NCBI RefSeq assembly: GCF_015624425.1
Contig: NZ_CP049919.1
Coordinates: 558,001-622,000, forward strand
DNA length: 64,000 nt
Direction: 5' to 3'
Source of the DNA: Roseateles sp. DAIF2
Lineage (GTDB): Bacteria; Pseudomonadota; Gammaproteobacteria; Burkholderiales; Burkholderiaceae_C
Shown here: piece after piece, positions 20,725-29,374 of the stretch
Numbering within the stretch: position 1 is the first letter of the stretch
How the letters are laid out: every line of letters starts with the position of its first letter
Translations under genes and position numbers: made by a program
Notes under the pieces: generated by a model
The model's input: only the letters and a program-made list of their open reading frames with translations
The model's database searches: none
What the model was told of the DNA's origin: nothing

Positions 20725-21360
20725 ATGAAGATGCCCCTCAACGCCAGCCAGACCATTGCCGCCACCGCTATCGCCGCGGTGCTGCTGGGCGGTGCCTTTG
20801 CGCTGGGCCGCTCCTCGCAGAGCACGGCCCCGGCCGAGCCGGTCAAGGAAGAACAGCCCGCTGCCGTCGGCAGCAAGCTGGCGGCCAACGCCACCGAACC
20901 CGCGGCCGAACCGGCCCCGCGGCCGGTCAGCAGCAGTCACAGCAAGCCCGCCCCCGCGAAACAGCAGCAGCATCAACAGCAGCAACAACCGGTGGCCAGC
21001 ACGGCCGCGCCGGCGCCGCGCCTGTGCGATGAATGCTCGCGCGTCGTCTCGGTGCAATCCGAGGAGCGCCAGGGCGAGGGCAGCGGCCTGGGCGCAATCG
21101 GCGGCGCGGTGATCGGCGGCCTGCTGGGCAACCAGGTCGGCGGCGGCAGCGGCAAGAAGATCGCCACCGTCGGCGGCGCGGTGGCCGGCGGCTATGCCGG
21201 CAACGAGATCGAGAAGCGCCACAAGAGCTACCGCGTCTGGGTCGTGCGCCTGGCCGACCGCGACGGCGCGACGCGCCGCCACGAACAGCGCCAGGACCCG
21301 CAGGTCCGCGCCGGCGATGTGGTCGTCGTGCGCGACGGCCTGCTGCGCCACCGCGACTGA
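20725..21360 (+). CDS. Glycine-zipper 2TM domain envelope protein
   Basis: 211 residues. An N-terminal signal or anchor (about 10-28) is followed by a Pro/Ala/Lys linker with a glutamine tract (KQQQHQQQQQ) and a glycine zipper GLGAIGGAVIGGLLGNQVGGG, ...VGGAVAGGYAGNEIE. This is the SlyB/OmpA-like glycine-zipper 2TM domain of outer-membrane or periplasmic proteins. Two Cys (LCDECSRV) lie before the zipper. Function unknown; such proteins are often stress-related. Confidence 0.75.
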   Translation: MKMPLNASQTIAATAIAAVLLGGAFALGRSSQSTAPAEPVKEEQPAAVGSKLAANATEPAAEPAPRPVSSSHSKPAPAKQQQHQQQQQPVASTAAPAPRLCDECSRVVSVQSEERQGEGSGLGAIGGAVIGGLLGNQVGGGSGKKIATVGGAVAGGYAGNEIEKRHKSYRVWVVRLADRDGATRRHEQRQDPQVRAGDVVVVRDGLLRHRD

Positions 21361-21528
21361 GGGCGCGGCACGGCCGCGCGGAGTGATCCGCTCGGCCGGC
21401 GTCAGAGCCAGCTTCCGCAGCTGTCAAGCCGCATCGGACCTCCCCCATGAGAGGGGCGTCATCCGGCCACTGGATGGTTGCGCGGGCCGCCACAATCAGG
21501 CCCCGCTGCAACCTTCCGACACTGCGTA

Positions 21529-21951
21529 ATGGCCCCCCTGCTTACCGCACTCTTCTTCTTGGCTGTGTTCGTGATCGCGCCGCTCAAGGGGGCGTTGATC
21601 TTTTGCGGGGCCATCCTGCTGGCCACCCTGTTCGTGCAGGCCACGACATCGGCGGTCTCGAATGCGGGCGTGACCTTGACCGAATCGTTCAAGGCCATCG
21701 TGCTGTCCGTCTTCTTCGGAGCGATCGCCGCCTTCACGGTCATGAGCTTCATGAAGGGCGCGCCGCGCGAGCTGATCAATGGCGGCAGTGGCCTGCTGCT
21801 GCTGGCGCTGCAGCATGGCGCCTACGTGCTGGGTTTCAGGCTCGCGCTGGGATTGACCTTTCTGCATGCCTTCTTGGTCGCGACGGTGTCGACGGTGTTC
21901 ACCTCCGCCGCCATCTGGTACATCGTGAAGATGTCGAACCTCGCGGCTTGA
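21529..21951 (+). CDS. Small integral membrane protein, unknown
   Basis: 140 residues with about four hydrophobic segments (residues 5-20, 25-45, 60-75, 85-135 region). I do not recognise the family and see no motif that names a substrate. The start at ATG 21529 is chosen from the hydrophobic opening MAPLLTALFFLAVFVIAPL; no strong Shine-Dalgarno is seen. It is convergent with the pxp operon, 32 bases away. Confidence 0.6.
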   Translation: MAPLLTALFFLAVFVIAPLKGALIFCGAILLATLFVQATTSAVSNAGVTLTESFKAIVLSVFFGAIAAFTVMSFMKGAPRELINGGSGLLLLALQHGAYVLGFRLALGLTFLHAFLVATVSTVFTSAAIWYIVKMSNLAA

Positions 21952-21983
21952 GCAGGCACAGTCGGTAACTTCCTCGAGACCGT

Positions 21984-22763
21984 TCAGCCGCGCGCCGGCG
22001 CGTGCAGAGCCACGCCATCGGCACCCAGCTCGGCCCGGATGCGCTGCGCGAAGGCCAGCGCGCCGGGCTGATCGCCGTGCAGACATAAGGTGTCGGCCCG
22101 CACCGGCACCGTGGCACCGCTCAGCGCGGTGACCCGGCCTTCGTGCAGCATCTGCCGCACCTGGGCCAGCGAGCGGTCCTCGTCCTCGATCATCGCGCCC
22201 GGCGTGCCGCGCGCCGTCAGGCGGCCATCGTCCTGGTAGCTGCGGTCGGCGAACACCTCATGGGCGCAGCGCAGGCCGAGGGCCTGGGCGGCCTCGATCA
22301 TCACGCTGCCGGCCAGACCGAAATAGACCAGCCCTGGATCGAAATCGCGCACCGCCTGCGCGATCGCGTCCGACAGCGCGCGGTCCCGCGCCGCCATGTT
22401 GTAGAGCGCGCCATGCGCCTTCACATGGTTGAGGCGGCCGCCGGCGGCCTGCACGAAGCCGGCCAGCGCGCCGACCTGGTAGAGCACCAGCGCATAGGCC
22501 TCGGCCGGGGAGACCTTCATCTCGCGCCGGCCGAAGCCCTGCAGATCGGGCAGGCCCGGATGCGCGCCGACCGCGACGCCCTTGGCCAGCGCGGCATTGA
22601 CGATGCGGCGCATCGTCGGCGGATCGCCGGCATGGAAGCCGCAGGCGATATTGGCCGAGGAGACCTGGTCGAGGATGGCGAGGTCGTTGCCCATCGTGTA
22701 GGCACCGAAGCTCTCGCCCATGTCGCAGTTCAGGTCCAGCGTCTTGTTGCCGCGGTTCGTCAT
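21984..22763 (-). CDS. pxpA: 5-oxoprolinase subunit PxpA (LamB/YcsF family)
   Basis: 259 residues. LDLNCDMGESFGAYTMGND and NIACGFHAGDP are the family signature, and VKAHGALYN and FADRSYQDDGRL are also present. PxpA works with PxpBC to open 5-oxoproline (a glutamate/glutamine degradation product) using ATP. It is the last gene of the operon pxpB-pxpC-pxpA; its ATG overlaps pxpC by 4 bases. Confidence 0.92.
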   Translation of the reverse strand: MTNRGNKTLDLNCDMGESFGAYTMGNDLAILDQVSSANIACGFHAGDPPTMRRIVNAALAKGVAVGAHPGLPDLQGFGRREMKVSPAEAYALVLYQVGALAGFVQAAGGRLNHVKAHGALYNMAARDRALSDAIAQAVRDFDPGLVYFGLAGSVMIEAAQALGLRCAHEVFADRSYQDDGRLTARGTPGAMIEDEDRSLAQVRQMLHEGRVTALSGATVPVRADTLCLHGDQPGALAFAQRIRAELGADGVALHAPARG

Positions 22764-23734
22764 GGCAGGGCGTCCCTCAGGGTGGCCAGCGCCTGTTCGC
22801 GCTGCAGGTACAGAGTCTGCGCCGCCTCCAGGCTCACCAGCTCGAAGCGCAGGGCCTGCTGCGGCGCCAGCTGGGCCAGGCGCGGCAGGTCGACGCTGAT
22901 CACATGGGCGATCTTGGGGTAGCCGCCGGTGCCGTGGCGCTCGGCCATCAGCACGATGGGCTGGCCGTCCGGCGGCACCTGGATCGTGCCGAAGCTCATC
23001 GCCTCCGAGATCAGCTCGCCGGGCTGCAGGCGCTGCAGCGGTGCGCCCTCGAGGCGAAAGCCCATGCGGTCGGACTTGGGGCTGATGCGGTAGGCCTCAT
23101 GGCCCAGTCGCTGCTGCGCCTCGGCGCCGAACAGCGACCAATGCTCGCCGGGCATCACGCGCAGCCAGGCCGGCTCGCCGGCGGGCTGGCGCGCCAGGCT
23201 GCTGGGCAGCAGCGGATGCGTGCGCGGGCCCGTCGCGGTTGGCGCGGGTGCCTGGCCGGCGGCCTCCAGCACATCGCCCTTGCGCAGCGCGCGGCCCTGG
23301 AAGCCGCCGAAGCCGCCGCGCAGATAGGTGCTGCGGCTGCCCATCAGCGGCGCCGCCGCGAAGCCGCCGCGCACCGCCAGATAGGCGCGCTGCCCGGCGA
23401 CGCAGGCGCCGAACTCCAGCAGCGCGCCGGCCGGCACCTCGACCGCGCGGTCCGGCTTCAGCGGCCGGCCGTTCAGGCGCGGCGCCATGTCGGCGCCATA
23501 GATCGCGATGCGGGTGGCGGCGCCGAAGCGCAGGCTCGGGCCGGTCAGCACCAGTTCCAGGGTGGCGGCATCCTCGTCGCGGTTGCCCGCCAGCAGGTTG
23601 GCGACACGGTGCGACCATTCATCCATCGCGCCGCCCACCGGCACGCCCAGGCCCTGGTGGCCATAGCGCCCCAGGTCCTGCAGTTGCGTCTGCGCGCCGG
23701 GCTTCAGCACCTCGATCCGGACCACCGCCGTCAT
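22760..23734 (-). CDS. pxpC: 5-oxoprolinase subunit PxpC (biotin-dependent carboxyltransferase-like)
   Basis: 324 residues. VLKPGAQTQLQDLGRYGHQGLGVPVGGAMD is the family N-terminus; the AHS2 domain includes SDRMGFRLEGAPL and GYPKIAHVISVDLPRLAQ. It forms a complex with PxpB and acts with PxpA in 5-oxoproline cleavage. It overlaps both neighbours by 4 bases, so all three are translated together. Confidence 0.92.
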   Translation of the reverse strand: MTAVVRIEVLKPGAQTQLQDLGRYGHQGLGVPVGGAMDEWSHRVANLLAGNRDEDAATLELVLTGPSLRFGAATRIAIYGADMAPRLNGRPLKPDRAVEVPAGALLEFGACVAGQRAYLAVRGGFAAAPLMGSRSTYLRGGFGGFQGRALRKGDVLEAAGQAPAPTATGPRTHPLLPSSLARQPAGEPAWLRVMPGEHWSLFGAEAQQRLGHEAYRISPKSDRMGFRLEGAPLQRLQPGELISEAMSFGTIQVPPDGQPIVLMAERHGTGGYPKIAHVISVDLPRLAQLAPQQALRFELVSLEAAQTLYLQREQALATLRDALP

Positions 23735-24480
23735 GCCGCGTGCCCCGCCTGCTCGGCCAGCAGGCCGCGGTAGGTGTCGGCGTCGATCGCGACGAAGCGG
23801 ATCGCATCGCCCGGCGCCAACCGGCAGGGCGGCTCGGCGCCGGGATCGAACAGGCGCAGCGGCGTGCGCCCGATCAGGTTCCAGCCGCCGGGGGTCTCCA
23901 GCGGATAGATGCAGGTCTGCTCGCGCGCGATCGCCACCGAGCCCGGCGGGATGCGGGTGCGCGGGTTGGCGCGCCGCGGCATCGCCAGCGCCGGATCCAG
24001 CCCGCCGATGAAGGGAAAGCCGGGCGCGAAGCCCAGCATGTAGACGCGGTGCGCCGAGGCCAGGTGGCGCTCGATCACCTCGGCCGGCGCCAGGCCGCAG
24101 CGCGCGGCCACCTCGTCCAGGTCCGGGCCGAAGTCCGGCTGCGCCGCGCTGCCGTAGCAGACCGGCACCTCGATCAGCCGGCCGCTGTCGGCCAGCGCCT
24201 CCAGCGGCTCGGCCAGGCGCTCCAGCAGCAGCTCGCGCAGGGTGGCGAAGGGCGTCAAGCCGAAGCGCTCGGGCCGGTAATGCAGGGCCAGGGTGGTGAA
24301 GGCCGGCACGATGTCGCGCACGCCCTCGATCGGCCGCTCGCGCAGCCGCTGCGCCAGCGCATGCACCCGCGCACTGGTGGCCGGGTCCACTTCGGTGCCC
24401 AGGCCGACCAGCAGGCAGCGATCACCGACCGCATCGATGCGCCAGGCGGTGGCCGTGGGCGTGGCGGAGGCCGCCGTCAT
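23731..24480 (-). CDS. pxpB: 5-oxoprolinase subunit PxpB (AHS1 domain)
   Basis: 249 residues. AHS1/allophanate-hydrolase-subunit-1-like domain: VCYGSAAQPDFGPDLDEVA, the YMLGFAPGFPFIGGLDPALAMPRR loop and ETPGGWNLIGRTPLRLF are diagnostic. First gene of the pxpBCA operon. A 167-base gap (24481-24647) separates it from the SH3 gene, and I see nothing in that gap beyond GC-rich sequence. Confidence 0.92.
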   Translation of the reverse strand: MTAASATPTATAWRIDAVGDRCLLVGLGTEVDPATSARVHALAQRLRERPIEGVRDIVPAFTTLALHYRPERFGLTPFATLRELLLERLAEPLEALADSGRLIEVPVCYGSAAQPDFGPDLDEVAARCGLAPAEVIERHLASAHRVYMLGFAPGFPFIGGLDPALAMPRRANPRTRIPPGSVAIAREQTCIYPLETPGGWNLIGRTPLRLFDPGAEPPCRLAPGDAIRFVAIDADTYRGLLAEQAGHAA

Positions 24481-24647
24481 CGGCGGGCGAGCGGCACGCG
24501 GGCCGGGGATTGCGCTTCTTGGGGCATCGATGGTCGTCGTCCAGTTGCCGCGCCGCCTTGGCGATCGGATGACGCATTGTCAGCCAGGTCGACGAAGGCG
24601 GGGCTTGCGCCCCAGGCAAGCCGTTCGGGTGTCGACAGGGCGCCGGC

Positions 24648-25295
24648 TCAGAGCCCGTCGCAGCTGGTTTCCTGAGAGCCGCAGATCTTGTCGACCCAGA
24701 GTCGGAACCGTCCGCGCGGCAAGCCCGCCCTGGCAGCAGGAGCGAGGTCCAGCGCCTTCAGGTCCGGCTCTGGCAGTCGGCGATCGGAGAACTCCAGCTG
24801 CGCCCATCTCCCGTGGCAGGCCACCAGGGAACTGGCGCGGACCATCAGGCTGCCATCGAAGATCTGCTGCTCGTTGAGCCGTAGCAGCACGGCCGAGTCC
24901 TCCGCCGGGTCCGCATGACCCTGCCTGGCCTGCGACTTCACCACCAGCTTGCGCCCGCTGACCCAGCCTTCGCCGCCGAAGGTCGGGCGCGCGGCTATCC
25001 CGGTCAAATCTTCGTCGTCACGTGCATTGCGGATGCGAAACCAGCCGTTGCTACCCTCCATGACCTCGACGCGGATCCGGACCCGGGATCCTGAATCCTT
25101 GTCGACCCAAACGGGAGGCAAGGTCCCGAGAACCCGTGCCTTGGCACTGGGCGCGGCACGCACATTCAGACCGGCCGGATCTGTCTCATCCACGAAAGCC
25201 ACGATCGAGCAGGAGGTCGATGTGGCGCTCGGCTCATTGGCATGGGCTGCAAAGCAGCTTGCTGCCAGGAGGGCGCCGCCGCAGATCCGCAGCAT
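24648..25295 (-). CDS. Exported SH3-like domain protein
   Basis: 215 residues from the ATG at 25295; ATG at 25322 would overlap the upstream gene by 23 bases. It has a signal peptide (LRICGGALLAASCFAAHA) and an SH3-like domain beginning about residue 40 (GLNVRAAPSAKARVLGTLPPV), a fold that often binds peptidoglycan. The C-terminal half has four spaced Cys (ACHGRW, KICGSQETSC) and is not recognised. It lies 4 bases after an L,D-transpeptidase-like gene and is likely co-transcribed. A role as a periplasmic immunity or accessory protein is possible but not shown. Confidence 0.65.
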   Translation of the reverse strand: MLRICGGALLAASCFAAHANEPSATSTSCSIVAFVDETDPAGLNVRAAPSAKARVLGTLPPVWVDKDSGSRVRIRVEVMEGSNGWFRIRNARDDEDLTGIAARPTFGGEGWVSGRKLVVKSQARQGHADPAEDSAVLLRLNEQQIFDGSLMVRASSLVACHGRWAQLEFSDRRLPEPDLKALDLAPAARAGLPRGRFRLWVDKICGSQETSCDGL

Positions 25296-25299
25296 CCGG

Positions 25300-26253
25300 T
25301 CAGCGCGCGTCGATGAGTACATAGAAGAACCTCGGGCTTCGTCCTAGAGCCGACAGGAATGTCGGATACAGATTCTTTGGCACGGTCTGGCATCCTGCAG
25401 ACCAGGTATTGATGGTGGCACGGTTCATCGGCCCGCCTTGATGGATGTACATGGTGCGTCCGACGCCCTTGCGGTCGATACGGTGTGAGTCCGCCAGCGT
25501 GAAGCGCCCATCCCCATTGGTATCGCGTTCGACGGTTTGAGCCTGTGAGGCCCAGAAGGCGCGATCATCCAAGAACAACCTGGGCATTTCGGTGAAGAAG
25601 TATGTGCCGGCCAGCAGGCGACCCGCATCCAGCACCCCATCGCGGTCGACGTCGGCGCCATGGCTCTCCTTGAACCGCACATCCTGGTAGCGAGCGTCCA
25701 CGCGACCGCCTCCGGCTGCGCTCGCGGCCCGCTGCGAATACTGCGCGCTGGGCTCGGTCGTCGCAGGGAAGAAATGTACGCTGCCGCGGCGGCCCCAGCC
25801 ATTCAGCACCACGAGGTGATCGTCGTAGACCCCGCGCCCCTTGTTTTCCAGGGTTGACGTGTCGCGACGCAGACCGAGTACCAGCAGCCGACCTTCGCGC
25901 AATGCTGCGCTGGCGGCCGGCTGTGCCCGTTGATGCACAAGGCTGGCGCAGTAGGCATAGGCCAAGCGTGGGGAAAGGAAAGGCAAGCTTGGCAACTCCG
26001 GCCGCCCCTGGCGCTCCAGCGACCATTGCAGCAGCAGTCGGGCGCCATCGGGCACCGTATTCAATGCGATCCGGGCAGGCCAGCTCAAACGCTGGTCTGC
26101 CAGCCGGTGGGCGGTCGCGCGCAAGGAGGAGTGCAGGGTGTGCAAGTCAGCATGCCACTGTTGCAGCGCGACCGCGGGATCCCGAGTCACCCCGAGCGCG
26201 AAACGCTCCGCCAATCCCTCCAGATCCGGGTTCCAGGAATTCGTATGCCCCAT
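25300..26253 (-). CDS. L,D-transpeptidase-like protein with dockerin/EF-hand-like repeats
   Basis: 317 residues; the start is set by GGGGAGAA before ATG at 26253. There is no signal peptide. The catalytic-looking segment is IHQGG (His271), then NTWSAGCQTVP with Ser285 and Cys288: the H...S-x-G-C order of YkuD-type L,D-transpeptidases. Two Ca-binding-like loops, DVDRDGVLDAGR and DTNGDGRFTLAD, lie in between. The first ~100 residues are helical and unclassified. It is a family of presumed peptidoglycan- or cell-wall-acting enzymes; the lack of a signal implies export by another route or a cytoplasmic store. Paired with the SH3 gene; both look less GC-biased than their surroundings. Confidence 0.6.
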   Translation of the reverse strand: MGHTNSWNPDLEGLAERFALGVTRDPAVALQQWHADLHTLHSSLRATAHRLADQRLSWPARIALNTVPDGARLLLQWSLERQGRPELPSLPFLSPRLAYAYCASLVHQRAQPAASAALREGRLLVLGLRRDTSTLENKGRGVYDDHLVVLNGWGRRGSVHFFPATTEPSAQYSQRAASAAGGGRVDARYQDVRFKESHGADVDRDGVLDAGRLLAGTYFFTEMPRLFLDDRAFWASQAQTVERDTNGDGRFTLADSHRIDRKGVGRTMYIHQGGPMNRATINTWSAGCQTVPKNLYPTFLSALGRSPRFFYVLIDAR

Positions 26254-26404
26254 GATTTTCTCCCCGCGCTTGCTCGCTGATCCTGTGCAGGCTTTGCCGG
26301 GCATTTTGGGTTTGTCGCCAGCGATTCCGGGCGTCCGAAGGTCATGTGGGCGCGCGTTGAGGTACGCCTGACGGTTGTCCGTCGACGCTGCTGGTCGGCG
26401 TTGA

Positions 26405-27922
26405 TCAACCGCCCAGCTGCAAGCCCCGGCGCAGTTGGACCGCTTCCGCCATATGCTCGGCCGCGATCATGGGGACGTCGGCCAGATCGGCGATGGTGCG
26501 CGCAATCCGCAGCACCCGGTGGTAGCCGCGTCCGGACCAGCCCAGATGCGCGGCCGTCTTCTGCAGCAGCGTGTTGGCGGCCGGTTCGGCCCGGACATGT
26601 TGTTCCAATGCGGCCGGCAGCAGCCGCGCATTGCTGCAGCCCTGCCGCGCCAGCGCCAGCCCGCGCGCCTTGGCGACTCTTGCGGCCACCGCGGCGCTGG
26701 GCTCGCCGTCCGGCGCGGCGGCCAGGGTCTGCGGCGGCAGCACCGGCACCTCGACCAGCAGGTCCAGCCGGTCCAGGAAGGGGCCGCTGAGCCGGCCCTG
26801 GTAGCGCGCGACCTGGTCCGGCGTGCAGCGGCATTCGCGCCCCGGATGGCCTAAGAATCCGCAAGGACATGGGTTCATGGCCGCGATCAGCTGGAAGCGC
26901 GCCGGGAACTCGACCCGCCGCGCGGCACGGGCGATCAGGATGCGGCCGTTCTCCATCGGCTCGCGCAGGGCCTCCAGCGCGGCCCGTGGGTACTCGGGGA
27001 TCTCGTCGAGGAACAAAACGCCATGCTGGGCCAGCGAGATCTCGCCCGGCCGCGGCGGCGAGCCACCGCCGACCAGGGCGACGCTGGAGGCGCTGTGGTG
27101 CGGGGACCGGAAGACGCGCCGGCCCCAGGCGGCGGGCGTGAACTCGCCGGCCAGGCTCAGCACCGCGGCGGACTCCAGCGCCTCGTCCTCGCTCAGCGGC
27201 GGCAGCAGGGCCGGCAGGCGCTGCGCCAGCATCGACTTGCCGGTGCCCGGCGGACCCATCAGCAAGAGGCTCAGCTCGCCGGCGGCGGCGATCTCGAGCG
27301 CGCGCTTCGGCGCGGCCTGGCCCTTGATGTCGCGCAGATCGAGCGCGGCGTTCGGCGGCGCCGGTGCTGCCTCCGGACTCGCCGGTGTGAGCGCCTGCTC
27401 GCTGCCGGGCGCCAGCGCGGCGACGAGGTCCAGCAGATGGCCGGCGCCATAGACCGGCACGCCGCGCACCAGCGCGGCCTCGGCGGCGCTGGCCAGCGGC
27501 AGCACCAGGCGGCGGGCGCCGCCGGTCTGGCGCAGCGCCAGGCCCATCGCCAGCGCGCCGCGGATCGGCCGCAGCTCGCCGGCCAGCGACAGCTCGCCGG
27601 CGCATTCCAGCCCGGCCAGGCGTTCGGCATCGATCTGACCGCTGGCGGCCAGCAGGCCCAGCGCGATCGGCAGGTCGAAGCGCCCGCCCTCCTTGGGCAG
27701 GTCGGCCGGCGCCAGGCTGATCGTGATGCGTTTGTTGTGCGGGAAGGAGAGGCCGCTGTTCTGCAGCGCTGCGCGCACCCGCTCGCGCGCCTCCTTGACC
27801 TCGGTCTCGGCCAGCCCCACCAGGGTGAAGCTGGGCAGGCCATTGGCCAGATGCACCTCGACGCTGACCGGCGCGGCGGCCAGCCCGTCGAGCGCACGGC
27901 TGTGTATCACGGCCAGGGACAT
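26405..27922 (-). CDS. comM: YifB/ComM family Mg-chelatase-like AAA ATPase
   Basis: 505 residues; GGGGGAGGT precedes the ATG. The N-terminal ChlI-like domain (MSLAVIHSRALDG, KEGGRFDLPIALGLL) is followed by an AAA module with Walker A LLMGPPGTGKSML, Walker B VLFLDEIPEYP and FLDRLDLLVEVP. A conserved cluster of four Cys (MNPCPCGFLG, RECRCTPDQ) is the zinc-like finger of this family. ComM is a helicase for branch migration in natural transformation. It is divergent from the porin-glnK-amtB operon. Confidence 0.88.
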   Translation of the reverse strand: MSLAVIHSRALDGLAAAPVSVEVHLANGLPSFTLVGLAETEVKEARERVRAALQNSGLSFPHNKRITISLAPADLPKEGGRFDLPIALGLLAASGQIDAERLAGLECAGELSLAGELRPIRGALAMGLALRQTGGARRLVLPLASAAEAALVRGVPVYGAGHLLDLVAALAPGSEQALTPASPEAAPAPPNAALDLRDIKGQAAPKRALEIAAAGELSLLLMGPPGTGKSMLAQRLPALLPPLSEDEALESAAVLSLAGEFTPAAWGRRVFRSPHHSASSVALVGGGSPPRPGEISLAQHGVLFLDEIPEYPRAALEALREPMENGRILIARAARRVEFPARFQLIAAMNPCPCGFLGHPGRECRCTPDQVARYQGRLSGPFLDRLDLLVEVPVLPPQTLAAAPDGEPSAAVAARVAKARGLALARQGCSNARLLPAALEQHVRAEPAANTLLQKTAAHLGWSGRGYHRVLRIARTIADLADVPMIAAEHMAEAVQLRRGLQLGG

Positions 27923-28029
27923 GGCGACCTCCCCCGAGGGCCGGCCGCGAGCGCGGGCCGGTCTCGCGACGATTGTGCAGCAGCGGCGGCCATCCATGCG
28001 CCCCGCGGCGATGCACGGATTCAGGGCGT

Positions 28030-28071
28030 GCACCAAGCTGGCGCCGGCACGGTGCTGATCCAAACTGGTGC
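28030..28071 (+). promoter_or_regulatory. Two NtrC-type enhancer sites
   Basis: GCACCAAGCTGGCGC at 28030-28044 matches the NtrC consensus GCACYR-N3-YRGTGC with one mismatch. GATCCAAACTGGTGC at 28057-28071 matches with two. Their centres are 27 bases apart and about 100-125 bases ahead of the expected transcription start of the porin operon, typical for NtrC enhancers. Confidence 0.6.
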
Positions 28072-28135
28072 GCCATTCGCGGGATGCACGGGCCCCGACG
28101 CGGGCCACGGGGTCTGCACCTGGGCGAGGAGCGGC

Positions 28136-28151
28136 TGGCACGGAAGCTGCA
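28136..28151 (+). promoter_or_regulatory. Sigma-54 (-24/-12) promoter of porin-glnK-amtB
   Basis: TGGCACGGAAGCTGCA fits the sigma-54 consensus TGGCACG-N4-TTGCW at all fixed positions except one (C for the first T of TTGC). GG and GC are correctly spaced. Start of transcription is expected near 28162, about 55 bases before the porin ATG. Confidence 0.75.
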
Positions 28152-28217
28152 AGAACGCTGCCGAGTAACCCATCCGTTCGCCCCTTCCTCCCCAAAATCC
28201 AATCCAGGAGTCCCGCG

Positions 28218-28970
28218 ATGATGATGAAGCCGATGCTTGCCGCATGTGCCGCCACCCTGAGCCTGGGTGCCGCGCTGCCGGTCCAGGCCCAGGAAGCCAG
28301 CCCCCTGACCTTCAATGTCAGCCTGACCTCGGACTACCGCTACCGCGGCATCTCGCAGTCGCGCTTCAAGCCCGCGCTGCAGGGCGGCCTGGACTATGCG
28401 CATGCCAGCGGCTTCTACCTGGGCGTCTGGGGCTCGACCATCAAGTGGATCAAGGACATCCCGGGCGGCGACGCCGATGTCGAGGTCGACCTGTACGGCG
28501 GCTTCAAGACCCAGGTCGCCGAGGGCCTGACCCTGGACCTGGGCCTGCTGAGCTATGTCTACCCCAGCAACAAGCTGAGCCCCACCAGCGCCAACACCAC
28601 CGAGCTCTACGCGGCGCTGAGCTACGGGCCGGTGACGGCCAAGTATTCGCATGCGGTGACCGACACCTTCGGCAACCCGGACAGCAAGAACAGCGGCTAC
28701 CTGGACCTCGCGGCCAGCTTCGATGTCGGCGATGGCTGGATGCTGGCCCCCCATGTCGGCCACCAGAAGATCAAGGGCCCGGTGGGCAAGGACGCTTCCT
28801 ACACCGACTACTCGCTGAGCCTGTCCAAGGACTTCAGCGGCCTGGTGCCCAGCATCACCCTGGTCGGCACCAATGCCGACAAGAACTTCTACGTGCCGGG
28901 CGCCAACGCCAACAGCAGCAAGTTCCTGGGCAAGAGCGGCGTGGTCGTCGCGCTTAAGTACAACTTCTGA
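28218..28970 (+). CDS. TorF-family putative porin
   Basis: 250 residues; AGGAG sits 7 bases before the ATG at 28218. A signal peptide ending VQAQ is followed by beta-strand-rich sequence with the family's NVSLTSDYRYRGISQS opening and a C-terminal aromatic (ALKYNF) as expected for an outer-membrane barrel. This family (Gcw_chp/TorF) often neighbours ammonium transport genes. It probably lets nitrogen compounds through the outer membrane. Same operon as glnK and amtB, with a sigma-54 promoter upstream. Confidence 0.8.
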   Translation: MMMKPMLAACAATLSLGAALPVQAQEASPLTFNVSLTSDYRYRGISQSRFKPALQGGLDYAHASGFYLGVWGSTIKWIKDIPGGDADVEVDLYGGFKTQVAEGLTLDLGLLSYVYPSNKLSPTSANTTELYAALSYGPVTAKYSHAVTDTFGNPDSKNSGYLDLAASFDVGDGWMLAPHVGHQKIKGPVGKDASYTDYSLSLSKDFSGLVPSITLVGTNADKNFYVPGANANSSKFLGKSGVVVALKYNF

Positions 28971-28979
28971 ATCCCGTGA

Positions 28980-29330
<351 letters not shown>

Positions 29331-29374
29331 GAGAGCACAAATACAAGACCGACCCATCCGGAGATATCTTCATC

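Noticed and set aside
20938..21000. CAG-rich tract as a short tandem repeat or CRISPR-like array
   Set aside because: It codes for a glutamine-rich linker inside the glycine-zipper gene; there is no repeat-spacer order.
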